Assembly: GCF_002101555.1 (NCBI RefSeq)
Contig: NZ_LQOL01000080.1
Coordinates: 57,564 to 121,563, forward strand
Reading direction: 5' to 3'
Length of the DNA: 64,000 bases
DNA from: Mycolicibacterium canariasense
Lineage (GTDB): Bacteria; Actinomycetota; Actinomycetes; Mycobacteriales; Mycobacteriaceae
Position numbers and translations under genes: made by a program. This document shows positions 40,601-48,423 of this stretch, piece by piece. Every line of letters starts with the position of its first letter. The stretch's first letter is position 1. Below the pieces are notes generated by a model that was not told the DNA's origin, searched no databases, and saw only the letters and a program-made list of their open reading frames with translations.

Positions 40601-40981
40601 CTGGCGGGAACATCGTGGATCACCGCATTTGCCCAGAACACCCGATTCGCCGAGGCGTTCCGGTCCACCGGCCCGCGGGTCGGCGGGTCCGGCAGCGCGT
40701 TCCTGGCCGAACTGCACGACCTACCGCGCGAGGAATGGCCGGCCCGGACCCGCAAGATGGTGGCCGAACAGGTCAGCTTGATCCTGCGGCGTGCGGTCGA
40801 CCCCGACCGGCCGTTGGCCGAATATGGTCTCGATTCGCTGGGGACTCTCGAGGTACGAACCCGAATCGAAGCCGAAACCGGTATTCGTATTGGTTCAGCA
40901 GATATCAGCACCGTTCGGGCGCTGACCGAGCGTCTCGTCGACGCTCTGGCGCCCGGCTCGTCCGTATCGGTCCCGTCGTGA
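34688..40981 (+). CDS. pks5: Mas/Pks5-like iterative type I polyketide synthase
   Basis: A 2097-residue single-module PKS. Domain order: KS (C178 in VDSACSSG, H313, H349), AT (S622 in GHSMGEV), DH (H927 in GDHQVHGVAALPGA), ER (NADPH motif GTGGVGQAAI near 1555), KR (TGGLGGLG near 1757 and SPGQGAYAAAN), ACP (S2050 in YGLDSLG). All reductive domains look intact, so it should elongate a fatty starter to a saturated chain. The AT signature VASH (723-726) resembles methylmalonyl-type YASH, giving methyl branches. The GTG at 34688 fits the family N-terminus; GTG 34619 would add 23 residues with atypical codons. It heads the lipid operon. Confidence 0.95.
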   Translation: MVEAPVTAVAVIGMAVRLPGGIDSPEQMWQAMLRGDDYVTTVPLERWDAEEHYDPEIGVPGRSVSKWGAFLDDVAGFDADFFGIGDREATAADPQHRLLLETAWEAVEHAGIDPASLDGSLTGVFMGLTTNDYQLIAADAHAIEGPYGFTHNNYSMASGRIAFHLGLRGPAFTVDSACSSGLLALHMATRSLHYGESDLVLAGGAHIILDPRKYASASAQGMLSGTGRCRAFDVNADGFVFSEASAVLLLKRLADAERDGDRILAVVRGTAANQDGHTVNILTPSNESQTAVYRAALESGAIDPGSVGFVEAHGTGTPVGDPIEFKSLADVYGGTGPMVIGSSKTNFGHSQSASGVVGVIKSVLALQHGVIPPNLHFTKLPEEMERLGTEFFVPTEATPFPDKSNGAGDRPRRAAVSAYGISGSNAHAVLEQAPPVDAAPAGDDGHGPLLFAVSSTSADELRRSAGRLADWVAAHPDVELPDLAYTLARRRSHRPVRTTVIADSVDSLIAALRGVADGGEPYQPAVAADDRGPVWVFSGQGSQWAGMGTGLLAAEPVFAATIAELEPLIAAESGFSVTEALTAPETVTGIGRVQPTVFAVQAALVATLKSYGVVPGAVIGHSMGEVAAAVAADVLTLEDAVKVICRRSQLMSRVAGTGAMATVELPAKQVLSELQARGVNDVVLAVVASPTSTVVGGTKESVRELIAEWERREIMAREIAVDVASHTPQVDPILDDLADALADLDPGDPSVPYYSATMYDPRDLVDWDADYWVDNLRHTVRFAAAVQAALEDGHRVFNELSPHPLLTHAVDQTARSLDISYAALASVRREQALPHGLLSVVADLHNAGAKVDFSVLYPSGRLVDAPLPTWTRRPLMLVRDPNELPPGGATLAVHPLLGAHVRLPEEPERHAWQSDVGTGTQPWLGDHQVHGVAALPGAAYCEMALAAAKTVLGDAAEVHDISFDEMLLLEDSTVVSAESTVAAPGRASFLVETYQQGEQIQRADAVLRVGDGQAPEARDIDAVLAAHPTRLDGAELRSWYGQRGIQYGPAFAGLVAAYVNTGEDGPQDTVLAEVTLPGSIRSQQAAYGVHPALLDAAFQAVGAHPAIFGDITGALLLPLGVRKLRTHGSTRNVRYCHATLTSVTASGVEVDLELLDEDGNVALSVTGLRLGTGVSDTGALERSFNDRLLTIEWSERDLPEVDYANPGSWLLISTSDATDLLATKLADALKGHGVDVTSMVWPQHSDHDAQAMRLRELLDSHAFGDVLVVTPPRRGDTDELSGVRGGDNVRHLVHIARELPEVAGQAPRLHVVTRNAQTVLADDVANLDEAGLRGLVRVISTEHPQLRPTQIDVDDYTDAAHVAAQLVSGSDEDESAWRGGKWYSARLVPGPLRPEERRTTVVNPARDGLRLQIRTPGDIETLELAAFERVAPGPGQIEVAVTASNLNFADVLIAFGRYPSFEGRQPKLGGDFAGVVTAVGPGVVGHKVGDRVGGVSADGTWATFVTCDANLAVTLPPGLPTNRAAAVPSAHATAWYGLHDLARISAGDKVLIHSGTGGVGQAAIAIARAAGAEIFATAGSEARRELLRGMGIEHVYDSRSTEFAERIRHDTDGYGVDIVLNSLTGAAQRAGLELLSFGGRFVEIGKRDIYGDTRIGLFPFRRNLSFYAVDLALLSLTNPDTVHRVLEVCYQQIADGVLPLPETTHYPLQDGATAIRVMGAAEHTGKLVLDIPHGGQINAVVPAQEVRVGRPDSAYVITGGLGGLGLFLAEKLGVAGAGRIVLNSRSAPSPYAQEVIERIRRGGTEVEVSLGDIAEPETAERLVVAACATGLPLRGVLHGAAVVEDAALVNISDELVEKDWAPKVYGAWNLHTATAKQSLDWFCVFSSAAALVGSPGQGAYAAANSWLDAFTHWRRTNGLPATAIAWGPWSEIGAGTGLATDSGEAAIDPEEGAYAFDMLLRHDRAYTGYASLAGTSWITAFAQNTRFAEAFRSTGPRVGGSGSAFLAELHDLPREEWPARTRKMVAEQVSLILRRAVDPDRPLAEYGLDSLGTLEVRTRIEAETGIRIGSADISTVRALTERLVDALAPGSSVSVPS

Positions 40982-41043
40982 GGACGGAGAGCGCATCGAT
41001 GCGCACCCCGTCCGTCGGCGTCGTCCAGGTAGGAGACCAATAA

Positions 41044-42501
41044 GTGGTTGCGATGAAGCCGATCCAGGAGTGGATCGGTGAACCAGGTGTCGTGATCTCG
41101 TGGCATCCGTCCCGCGCTTCGCTGGCGAAGGTGCGGGAAGCGCCGGTCAGCGATGTACCGACCAGCTATCAGCAGGAGCAGCATCTGCTCGCCTACCGCA
41201 AGCATCTGGCGGAGGGCACCGACATGGCCCGGCTGATCATCCCGGGCTGGGACGTCCCCGGGCAGTGCGATGTGCGGGCCATGACGCACGTGATCAACGC
41301 CTATCTGCGCCGGCACGACACGTTCCACAGCTGGTTCGAGTTCGCCGGAGACGGTGATTCGGGCGAGATCGTCCGGCACACGGTGACCAACCCGCGCGAT
41401 ATCAAGTTCGTCGCCACCGAGCACGGTGAGATGACGGCCGCGCAGTGGCGTGAGCACGTGATGTCCACCCCGGACCCGTGGCAGTGGGACTGCTTCCACT
41501 TCGGTGTCATCCAGCGTGCCGACCACTTCACCATCTACCTGAGCGTCGACCATGTGCACACCGACGCGATGTTCATCGGCCTGGCGTTCGTCGAGATCCA
41601 CATGATGTACGACGCGCTGGTCCGCGGTGAGGCGCCGCTTCAGCTGCCCGAGGCGGGCAGCTACGCCGAATACTGCATCGCGCAGCGCGCCTACACCGCC
41701 GGGCTCACCACCGCGTCCGACGAGGTGCGCGGGTGGATCGACTTCCTGGAGCTCAACGGCGGCACGCTGCCCGGCTTCTCCCTGCCGCTGGGGGATCCGT
41801 CCCAGCCGCATTCCGGTGACGTCATCACCATGCAGCTGCTCGACGAATCCCAGACCGACAAGTTCGAAGCCGCGTGCACGGCGGCGGGCGCACGGTTCAG
41901 CGGCGGGGTGTTCGCCTGCGGAGCGCTGGCGCACGCGGCGCTGACGGGGCAGGACACCTATTCGGTGATCACCCCGACCACCACCCGGCGCACCCAGGCC
42001 GACTTCATGACCACGGGCTGGTTCACCGGTCTGGTGCCGATCGCCGTCCCGGTGGACGTCAGCTCGTTCGCCGATACCGCGCTGGCCGCGCAGGCGTCCT
42101 TCGACGGTGGCATGGAGCTGGCACACGTCCCGTTCGAGCGGGTGCTGGAACTGGCCGCCGACGAAGGGGTCGAGGGCGTGCGCGCGCCGGATCCCGGCGT
42201 GCCGATGCTGTCGTTCATCGACGTCGGCATGCTGCTTCCCGGTGTCATCGAGCACTTCCAGAGCCTGGGCGGCCGGATCTACAGCGACCCGCGGTCGGCC
42301 TACCAGGTGGGCATGTGGGTGAACCGGGCAGAGAAGGAGACGACGGTGACCGTCGCCTTCCCGAACAACTCGATCGCCCGCGAGTCGGTGCTGCGGTATG
42401 TGGAGGCGATGCGTGAGGTCTACCTTCGGGTGATCGACGGTCAGGTCCCGGTGGAGTCCTTCGGCGCAGCCGAGACCGATCTCGATCTCAAGACCGCCTG
42501 A
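41044..42501 (+). CDS. papA4: PapA-type polyketide-associated acyltransferase
   Basis: A 485-residue acyltransferase of the BAHD/condensation fold. The catalytic HxxxD is H170-V-H-T-D174 in SVDHVHTDAMF. It should transfer the polyketide acyl chain from the PKS to a hydroxyl of a sugar acceptor such as trehalose. The GTG at 41044 has AGGAG eight bases upstream. It lies 62 bases after the PKS. The symbol is by synteny with the pks5-papA4 pair of M. tuberculosis; other PapA names are possible. Confidence 0.9.
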   Translation: MVAMKPIQEWIGEPGVVISWHPSRASLAKVREAPVSDVPTSYQQEQHLLAYRKHLAEGTDMARLIIPGWDVPGQCDVRAMTHVINAYLRRHDTFHSWFEFAGDGDSGEIVRHTVTNPRDIKFVATEHGEMTAAQWREHVMSTPDPWQWDCFHFGVIQRADHFTIYLSVDHVHTDAMFIGLAFVEIHMMYDALVRGEAPLQLPEAGSYAEYCIAQRAYTAGLTTASDEVRGWIDFLELNGGTLPGFSLPLGDPSQPHSGDVITMQLLDESQTDKFEAACTAAGARFSGGVFACGALAHAALTGQDTYSVITPTTTRRTQADFMTTGWFTGLVPIAVPVDVSSFADTALAAQASFDGGMELAHVPFERVLELAADEGVEGVRAPDPGVPMLSFIDVGMLLPGVIEHFQSLGGRIYSDPRSAYQVGMWVNRAEKETTVTVAFPNNSIARESVLRYVEAMREVYLRVIDGQVPVESFGAAETDLDLKTA

Positions 42502-42530
42502 CCGTATTTCGCATGGGAGGTGACGGTGCG

Positions 42531-43913
42531 ATGACGCGTGCCACCACGAAGCCGGAGTCCACCAGCCCGGACGCCGCCAGATCGGACAATGTGCTGACGT
42601 TCACCGACCAGGTGATGTTCCTGGCCCTGCGGGGCACCGGTGCGGAAGCCATCGCGCAGGCGAACTGGATCTACGAACACCCGGTGGATTACGACGGGCT
42701 GCGCAAGTTCTTCGACAACGTCGGCTACGGGTTGATGGGCCGGCTCATCGAGCCGTCCCCGTTGCCGTTCGGGCGGCACCGCTGGGTGACGGTCCCCGGA
42801 CCGCAGCACGAGCTGGACATCGCCGAACCGCGGCCCCGCACCGAACTCGGCGCGTGGGTCGACGAGCGCACCGCGATGCCCATCGACCCGGAGCGTGGTC
42901 CGTCCTGGCATATGGGCGTGCTGCCGATGACCGACGGGTCGACCGCGGTGTCGCTGACGGTGTCGCACTGCGTCGGTGACGGCAGCGGCGGCGTGCTGAC
43001 GCTGCTGGAGGCGGCGCAGGGGGCGCGGGTGGATCACGGTTTCGGGCCGCCGAGGGCCCGCAGCCGCAGGCAGGCGATCCTGGAGGATCTGCGGGTGACC
43101 GCCCGTGGGCTGCCCGAACTGGGCCGCACCCTGGTCGCCACCGCCAAACTGGCCTACAGCCACCGCAACGACATCTCCCGGTCCGGCGCCGTCCGCGCCA
43201 AACCGACCGGCCCGGACCACCTGGTGCAGGTGCCGGTGCTGAGTGTGTTCATCCCGACCGACGAGTGGGACGCGCGCGCCGAAGCCCTTGGCGGCAACAG
43301 CTATTCGCTGGTCGCCGGTTTTACGGCGAAGCTGTCCCAGCACCTGGGCCGGCGCCGCGCCGAGGACGGCCTGGTGACCCTCAACGTGCCGCAGGCCGAC
43401 CGCCAGTTCGGCGACACCCGGGCCAATGCGGTCAAGCTCGCCGACATCACCATCGATCCCGAGCACGTCCACACCGACCTGCGCGAGGCCCGCGCCGCCC
43501 TCAAGGCCGGGATCACGGCGGCCCGCGAAGAGCCCGACGAGATGCTGCAGTTGTTGCCGCTGGTGCCGTGGGTGCCCAAGCGGGCGGTGCCGAAGGTTGC
43601 CGACGTGCTGTTCGGATTCTCCGCGGATATGCCGGCGTCCTGCTCGAACATGGGCGAGCTGCCCCCGGAAGTCGCGCTGGCCGACGGCACCCCGGCCGAG
43701 TACATGTTCTTCCGCGGCGTGGACCGCATCGTCACCCGGCACTCGATGGAACAGCGCGGCGGCCTGCTGACCGTGGTGGCGTTACGGCTCAACGGCAAGA
43801 TCGCGCTGAGCATCGTCGCCTACAAGCCGGGTGCGGCCAACACCAAGCCGTGGTTGCGTGAGCTGATCGCCGGCACGCTCGCGGAATTCGGGTTGTCCGG
43901 ACCGATCGAGTAG
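42531..43913 (+). CDS. WS/DGAT-like acyltransferase, paralogue 1
   Basis: A 460-residue protein of the CoA-dependent acyltransferase/condensation superfamily, closer to wax-ester/diacylglycerol acyltransferases than to PapA. The catalytic HxxxDG is H146-C-V-G-D150-G151 in VSHCVGDGSGG. Other conserved blocks are EPSPLPFGRHRWV (near residue 75) and SCSNMGELPPE (near 378). The ATG at 42531 follows GGGAGG. It shares motifs along its length with the proteins at 43935 and 47082. It probably acylates the same glycolipid; the acyl donor is unknown. Confidence 0.85.
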   Translation: MTRATTKPESTSPDAARSDNVLTFTDQVMFLALRGTGAEAIAQANWIYEHPVDYDGLRKFFDNVGYGLMGRLIEPSPLPFGRHRWVTVPGPQHELDIAEPRPRTELGAWVDERTAMPIDPERGPSWHMGVLPMTDGSTAVSLTVSHCVGDGSGGVLTLLEAAQGARVDHGFGPPRARSRRQAILEDLRVTARGLPELGRTLVATAKLAYSHRNDISRSGAVRAKPTGPDHLVQVPVLSVFIPTDEWDARAEALGGNSYSLVAGFTAKLSQHLGRRRAEDGLVTLNVPQADRQFGDTRANAVKLADITIDPEHVHTDLREARAALKAGITAAREEPDEMLQLLPLVPWVPKRAVPKVADVLFGFSADMPASCSNMGELPPEVALADGTPAEYMFFRGVDRIVTRHSMEQRGGLLTVVALRLNGKIALSIVAYKPGAANTKPWLRELIAGTLAEFGLSGPIE

Positions 43914-43934
43914 CGGCAGATTCCAGGAGTGCAG

Positions 43935-45278
43935 ATGGACAACCGGCTCGCCCTGTTCGACGAGGGCATGGTGCGGTCACTGAACGCCACCGGTCGGATG
44001 CAGACGATCCAGTGCGTCTGGGTGTACGAGCGCCCGGTCGACATGGACGGCGTGCGGCGGTTCCACCGCAACTTCGGCTACGGCATGGCCGGCCGGCGTA
44101 TCGAACGGTCTCCGCTGCCGTTCGCCCGGTACCGGTGGGTGGCCACCCCCGGACCCGCATCGCCGCTGGAGATCGCCGACACCCCGATCCCGCGCGACCA
44201 GCTCAACGACTGGATCGACTTCCGGTCGCAGATCCACGTCGACGCCGAGGACGGCCCCGGCTGGCATATCGCGGTGCAGCCACTGGACGACGGTGCGACG
44301 GCGATCTGCGTGGTCGGTACGCACTGCCTCGGTGACGGTGTCGGTGCGGCGCTGGCGGTGTGGGCGGCCGTCATCGGCAACAAGATCGACATCGGGTACC
44401 CGCCGCCCTTCGCCCGGCCGACCGGCCGGGCGATCCTGGCCGACCTGCGTGAAACGGTGCGCGAGTTGCCACAGGCCGGCCGGGCCGCCGCCAAACTGGT
44501 CAAACTGGTGCGGACCGGGGCCAAGGAAGCCAAGAAGGCCGCCGATGCCGGCACCCGGTCGGCCAAGCCGACGTTCGAGGGTCCGGACGAGCCCGTCGTG
44601 ATGCCGTGGACGTCGGTGTGGATCGAGCCGCAGCTGTGGGACGAGCGGGCCCGCGCGCTGGGCGGTAACACCTATGCGCTGCTGGCCGGCATCGCGGCCC
44701 GGCTGGGGGAGCGGATGGGCCGCACCGGGCCCGACGGCGAGGTGACCCTGCTGATCGCGATGGCCGATCGCGGTGACAAGGACTTCCGCGCCAACGCGAT
44801 GTCGCTGACCAGCGTCAAGGTGGATCCCACACCGGTGACCAAGGACCTGACCCCCGCCCGCACCGCGGTGCGCGAGGCCATCAAGAACACCAAGGAAGCG
44901 CCCAACCCGCTGCTCGACGTGCTGCCGCTGGTGCCGTTGCTGCCCCGCAAGGCGGTGCGGTTGCTGGCCGACAGCATCGTGGGTGCCGACGACCTGCCCG
45001 TGACGTGTTCGAATGTCGGGATGATGCCCGAGGAGCTGACCATGGTGGACGGCACCCCGGCTGACTTCACCGTGTTCAGAGGGGTCGATCAGGGTCTCAC
45101 CCGGCGTTTCCTGGAGCACGCCGGTGGCCAGCTGGTTGTGGTTTCGGTGCTCGTAGGTGGCAAAATCAACATCGGCGTCGAGGCGTATCAGCCCGGTGCC
45201 GAAAACTCGAAGGCGCGTTTGCGGGAGCTGGTCGCCGAAACGCTGGCCGAATTCGAACTCACCGGCGAGCTCAGGTAA
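43935..45278 (+). CDS. WS/DGAT-like acyltransferase, paralogue 2
   Basis: A 447-residue relative of the preceding gene. The HxxxDG is H130-C-L-G-D134-G135 in GTHCLGDGVGA. The shared blocks are VYERPVDMDGVRRFHRNF near residue 30, ERSPLPFARYRWV near 57 and TCSNVGMMPEE near 355. The ATG at 43935 has CAGGAG upstream; a GTG two codons earlier is in frame. It lies 21 bases after paralogue 1, in the same operon. There is no signal peptide, so action at the inner face of the membrane is inferred. Confidence 0.85.
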   Translation: MDNRLALFDEGMVRSLNATGRMQTIQCVWVYERPVDMDGVRRFHRNFGYGMAGRRIERSPLPFARYRWVATPGPASPLEIADTPIPRDQLNDWIDFRSQIHVDAEDGPGWHIAVQPLDDGATAICVVGTHCLGDGVGAALAVWAAVIGNKIDIGYPPPFARPTGRAILADLRETVRELPQAGRAAAKLVKLVRTGAKEAKKAADAGTRSAKPTFEGPDEPVVMPWTSVWIEPQLWDERARALGGNTYALLAGIAARLGERMGRTGPDGEVTLLIAMADRGDKDFRANAMSLTSVKVDPTPVTKDLTPARTAVREAIKNTKEAPNPLLDVLPLVPLLPRKAVRLLADSIVGADDLPVTCSNVGMMPEELTMVDGTPADFTVFRGVDQGLTRRFLEHAGGQLVVVSVLVGGKINIGVEAYQPGAENSKARLRELVAETLAEFELTGELR

Positions 45279-45314
45279 GCAGTACACCGTGATGACTGAT
45301 AAAGGTTGATGCCC

Positions 45315-47072
45315 ATGACACAGAGTTCCCTCGTCGGTGTGCTGCGTGAACGCGCCAGCTTGCAGCCCGACGACCTGGCGTACACCTACATGAACTACGA
45401 GGTCGACCCCGAGGGTGTCGCGATCAGCCTGACCTGGGCGCAGCTGTACCGCAAGGTGCACAGCCTGGCCTGGGAGCTGCGCCAGATGGCCGAGATCGGC
45501 GACCGCGCCGTCATCGTCGCCCCGCAGGGCCTGGAATACGTCATCGCCTTCCTGGCCACGCTGCAGGCAGGTCTGATCGGTGTTCCGCTATCGGTGCCGC
45601 AGGCAGGTAAAGGCGGCCGACACGACGAGCGCATCGCGGCCGTCATCGAGGACTCGGCGCCGACCATCCTGCTGACCACGTCGCCGGTCACCGCATCGCT
45701 CACCGCGTACGCCGTCGCCTCCGGGGACCGGCCCGCCCCGGTCATCGTCGAGGTGGACAAGCTCGACCTCGACGAGCGGCGCAAGAATCTGAAGTCCCGT
45801 GAGGAGTTCCCGGAAACGGCGTACCTGCAGTACACCTCCGGGTCCACCCGTACCCCGGCGGGCGTGATGGTGACCAACGCCAACGTCTCGGCGAACTTCG
45901 AGCAGTTCGTGCACGACCAGTTCGGGGCGTTCGGACACATTGCGCCCGCAGGCACCACGGTGGCGATCTGGCTGCCGTTCTACCACGATATGGGCCTGCT
46001 CTTCGGCATCGGCTATCCGATCCTGGGCGGCTGGCACACCGTGTTCACCACCCCGATGGCGTTCACCGCCAAGCCGGCCCGCTGGGTGCAGATGATGGCC
46101 AGCTACCCCAACGTGCTCACCGCTGGCCCCAACTTCGCCTTCGAGCTGGCCGCGGGCCGCACCACCGACGAAGACATGGCCGGGCTGGACCTCGGCGGGG
46201 TGGCCGCCCTGGTCAGCGGTGCCGAGCGGGTGCACGAGGCCACGCTGCGCCGCTTCGCAAAGCGGTTCGCCAAGTTCAACTTCAACCCCGAGGTGTTCAA
46301 GCCGTCCTACGGACTGGCCGAGGCCACCCTCTACATCGCCACCCGCGCGGCCGGCAGTCCGCCGAACGTCGTCGCCTTCGACGCCGACAAGCTGGCCGCC
46401 GGGCACGCCGAGCGCTGTGCGCTGGAGGACGGCACCGCGCTGGTCAGCTATGGCACCGAGACCACGCCGCTGGTCCGGATCGTGGATCCGGAGACCGGGG
46501 TCGAGTGCCCGGCCGGCATCATCGGCGAGATCTGGACCTACGGCGAGAACAACTGCCTGGGCTATTGGCGCAAGCCGGAGCAGACCGAGCGGGTGTTCAA
46601 GGCCACGATCGTCGACCCCAGCGAAGGCACCCCGGCCGGTCCGTGGCTGCGTACCGGTGATCTCGGGGTCATCTCCGAGGGCGAGCTGTTCATCATCGGC
46701 CGGATCAAGGACCTGCTGATCGTGCGCGGCCGTAACCACTACCCGGACGATATCGAGTCCACCATCACCGAGATCACCGGCGGCCGGGTCGCCGCGTTCT
46801 CGGTCGAGGAGGACCGCACCGAGCAGCTGGTGGCGTTCATCGAGATCAAGAACCGCAACGGCGAGTTCACCGGCGAGCGACTCGAATCGCTCAAACGCGA
46901 TGTGGCGACGGCGGTTTCGGAGACGCACGGGATCAGCGCGGCGGACCTGGTGTTGGTGTCCAGCGGCTCGATCCCGCTGACCACCAGCGGCAAGGTGCGG
47001 CGCTCCTCGTGCGCCGAGCAGTACCGCAACCGGGACTTCACCCGCATCGACGACAAAGTGCAGTCGGCCTAG
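45315..47072 (+). CDS. fatty acyl-AMP ligase (FadD, FAAL type)
   Basis: A 585-residue adenylate-forming enzyme. The phosphate loop is YTSGSTRTPAGVMVTN, the FAAL-typical FYHDMGLLFGIGYPIL follows, the adenylation block is PSYGLAEATLY, and the C-terminal lysine lies in TTSGKVRRSS. FAALs activate a fatty acid as acyl-AMP and load it onto the partner PKS rather than onto CoA. The ATG at 45315 is nine bases after AAAGG; ATG 45309 is an alternative. It corresponds by position to fadD24 of the M. tuberculosis pks5 locus, but the orthology is not certain. Confidence 0.93.
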   Translation: MTQSSLVGVLRERASLQPDDLAYTYMNYEVDPEGVAISLTWAQLYRKVHSLAWELRQMAEIGDRAVIVAPQGLEYVIAFLATLQAGLIGVPLSVPQAGKGGRHDERIAAVIEDSAPTILLTTSPVTASLTAYAVASGDRPAPVIVEVDKLDLDERRKNLKSREEFPETAYLQYTSGSTRTPAGVMVTNANVSANFEQFVHDQFGAFGHIAPAGTTVAIWLPFYHDMGLLFGIGYPILGGWHTVFTTPMAFTAKPARWVQMMASYPNVLTAGPNFAFELAAGRTTDEDMAGLDLGGVAALVSGAERVHEATLRRFAKRFAKFNFNPEVFKPSYGLAEATLYIATRAAGSPPNVVAFDADKLAAGHAERCALEDGTALVSYGTETTPLVRIVDPETGVECPAGIIGEIWTYGENNCLGYWRKPEQTERVFKATIVDPSEGTPAGPWLRTGDLGVISEGELFIIGRIKDLLIVRGRNHYPDDIESTITEITGGRVAAFSVEEDRTEQLVAFIEIKNRNGEFTGERLESLKRDVATAVSETHGISAADLVLVSSGSIPLTTSGKVRRSSCAEQYRNRDFTRIDDKVQSA

Positions 47073-47081
47073 GCCCGCGCC

Positions 47082-48422
47082 GTGGCAGTGCCCGACAACA
47101 CCCTCGCCTACATCGATCAGGCGTCGTTCCACGGTCTGCAGGCGTTGGGCCGCGGGCCGATCATGCAGTACATCTGGATCTACCGGCGTCCGGTGGACAT
47201 GGACGGGTTGCGGCGCTTCCACCGCAATCTGGCCGGTGGCCTGCTGGGCCGCCGCATCGAATGCTCGCCGCTGCCGATCGGCAGGCACCGCTGGGTGGCG
47301 GCGGCGGGACCGGCCGGGATCGACCTCGCCTCGGCCGAACGCTCCAGCGCGCAGGTGTGGGATTTCCTCGACGAGCACGTCGCGCTGCCGGTGGATCCGG
47401 GCGACGGTCCGTCCTGGCGCCTCGGGGTGCAGCCGCTGACCGACGGTGGTGCCGCGGTGAGCCTGATCGCCTCGCATTCGGTCGCCGACGGACAGGGCTT
47501 CACGCTGGCCGTCACCGACGCGGTCAACGGGGTGGACCGCCGGCTCGGTTACCCGCAGCCCGGTTCGCGGACGCGGGCGCGGGCGCTGCGCGAGGACGCC
47601 CGTGCCGTGCTGCGGGCGGTGCCATCCATGGGGCGGGCGGTCGCGGCCGCGGTCGCGGTGGCCCGCAGCGAGCGTGCCGATCTGGCCACCTCGTTCCAGA
47701 CCATGTCGCACCCGCCGCACATCGGTGACGACCGCCCGGTGGTGGCGCCCAACGTGTCGGCCTTCATCGACATCGACGAATGGGATCGCGTCGCGAAATC
47801 ACTTGGTGGAACCAGTAATTCGCTGTTCGCGGGGCTGGCTGCCCGGCTCGGTGCGCGGTTGGGCCGGGTGGGCGCCGACGGCTTGGTCAGATTGTCCTGG
47901 CCGGTGAGCGAGCGGTCGCCGGGGGACACCAGGGCCAACGCGCTGATCGCCACGCACATGACGGCCGACCCGGCCGCGGTGACTCGTGATCTGGCGGGGG
48001 TGCGGGTGGCCATGAAGCAGGCGCTGTCGGAGTCCGCGGAGATGTCGGCCAAGCTGATGGGCCCGCTGCCGCTCACCCCGCTCATCCCGAAGGTGCTGGT
48101 GCGCCGGCTGGAGGCGATGGTGGTGTCGGTGAACAGCCCCATCGGGTGCTCCAACATGGGCGACCTGGATCCCGCGGTGAACCGGCCCGACGGTACCGAC
48201 GCCGACTACCTGTCGCTGCGGCTGCTGGAGCCGCGGATCACCTCACGCGAACTCAACCAGATGAACGGCTACCTCGGGCTGGTGTCGGGCCGGGCGCACG
48301 GGCGTCTGTTCGTGGCTGCGGGCGGCTGGACCGCGGGCGGGGACAATTCCCGGACCGCGATGCGGGCCGCCCTGACCGGCGCGCTGGACGATTTCGGGGT
48401 GCCGGCGACCTTCGAGGTCTGA
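47082..48422 (+). CDS. WS/DGAT-like acyltransferase, paralogue 3
   Basis: A 446-residue third member of the set. The HxxxDG is H132-S-V-A-D136-G137 in ASHSVADGQGF. The shared blocks are IYRRPVDMDGLRRFHRN near residue 30 and IECSPLPIGRHRWV near 57. It starts GTG at 47082, nine bases after the FAAL stop, and ends one base before the stop of the opposing glycosyltransferase gene. It is more diverged around the HxxxDG (SV-A instead of C-x-G) than paralogues 1 and 2, so its donor or acceptor may differ. Confidence 0.85.
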   Translation: MAVPDNTLAYIDQASFHGLQALGRGPIMQYIWIYRRPVDMDGLRRFHRNLAGGLLGRRIECSPLPIGRHRWVAAAGPAGIDLASAERSSAQVWDFLDEHVALPVDPGDGPSWRLGVQPLTDGGAAVSLIASHSVADGQGFTLAVTDAVNGVDRRLGYPQPGSRTRARALREDARAVLRAVPSMGRAVAAAVAVARSERADLATSFQTMSHPPHIGDDRPVVAPNVSAFIDIDEWDRVAKSLGGTSNSLFAGLAARLGARLGRVGADGLVRLSWPVSERSPGDTRANALIATHMTADPAAVTRDLAGVRVAMKQALSESAEMSAKLMGPLPLTPLIPKVLVRRLEAMVVSVNSPIGCSNMGDLDPAVNRPDGTDADYLSLRLLEPRITSRELNQMNGYLGLVSGRAHGRLFVAAGGWTAGGDNSRTAMRAALTGALDDFGVPATFEV

Positions 48423-48423
48423 G

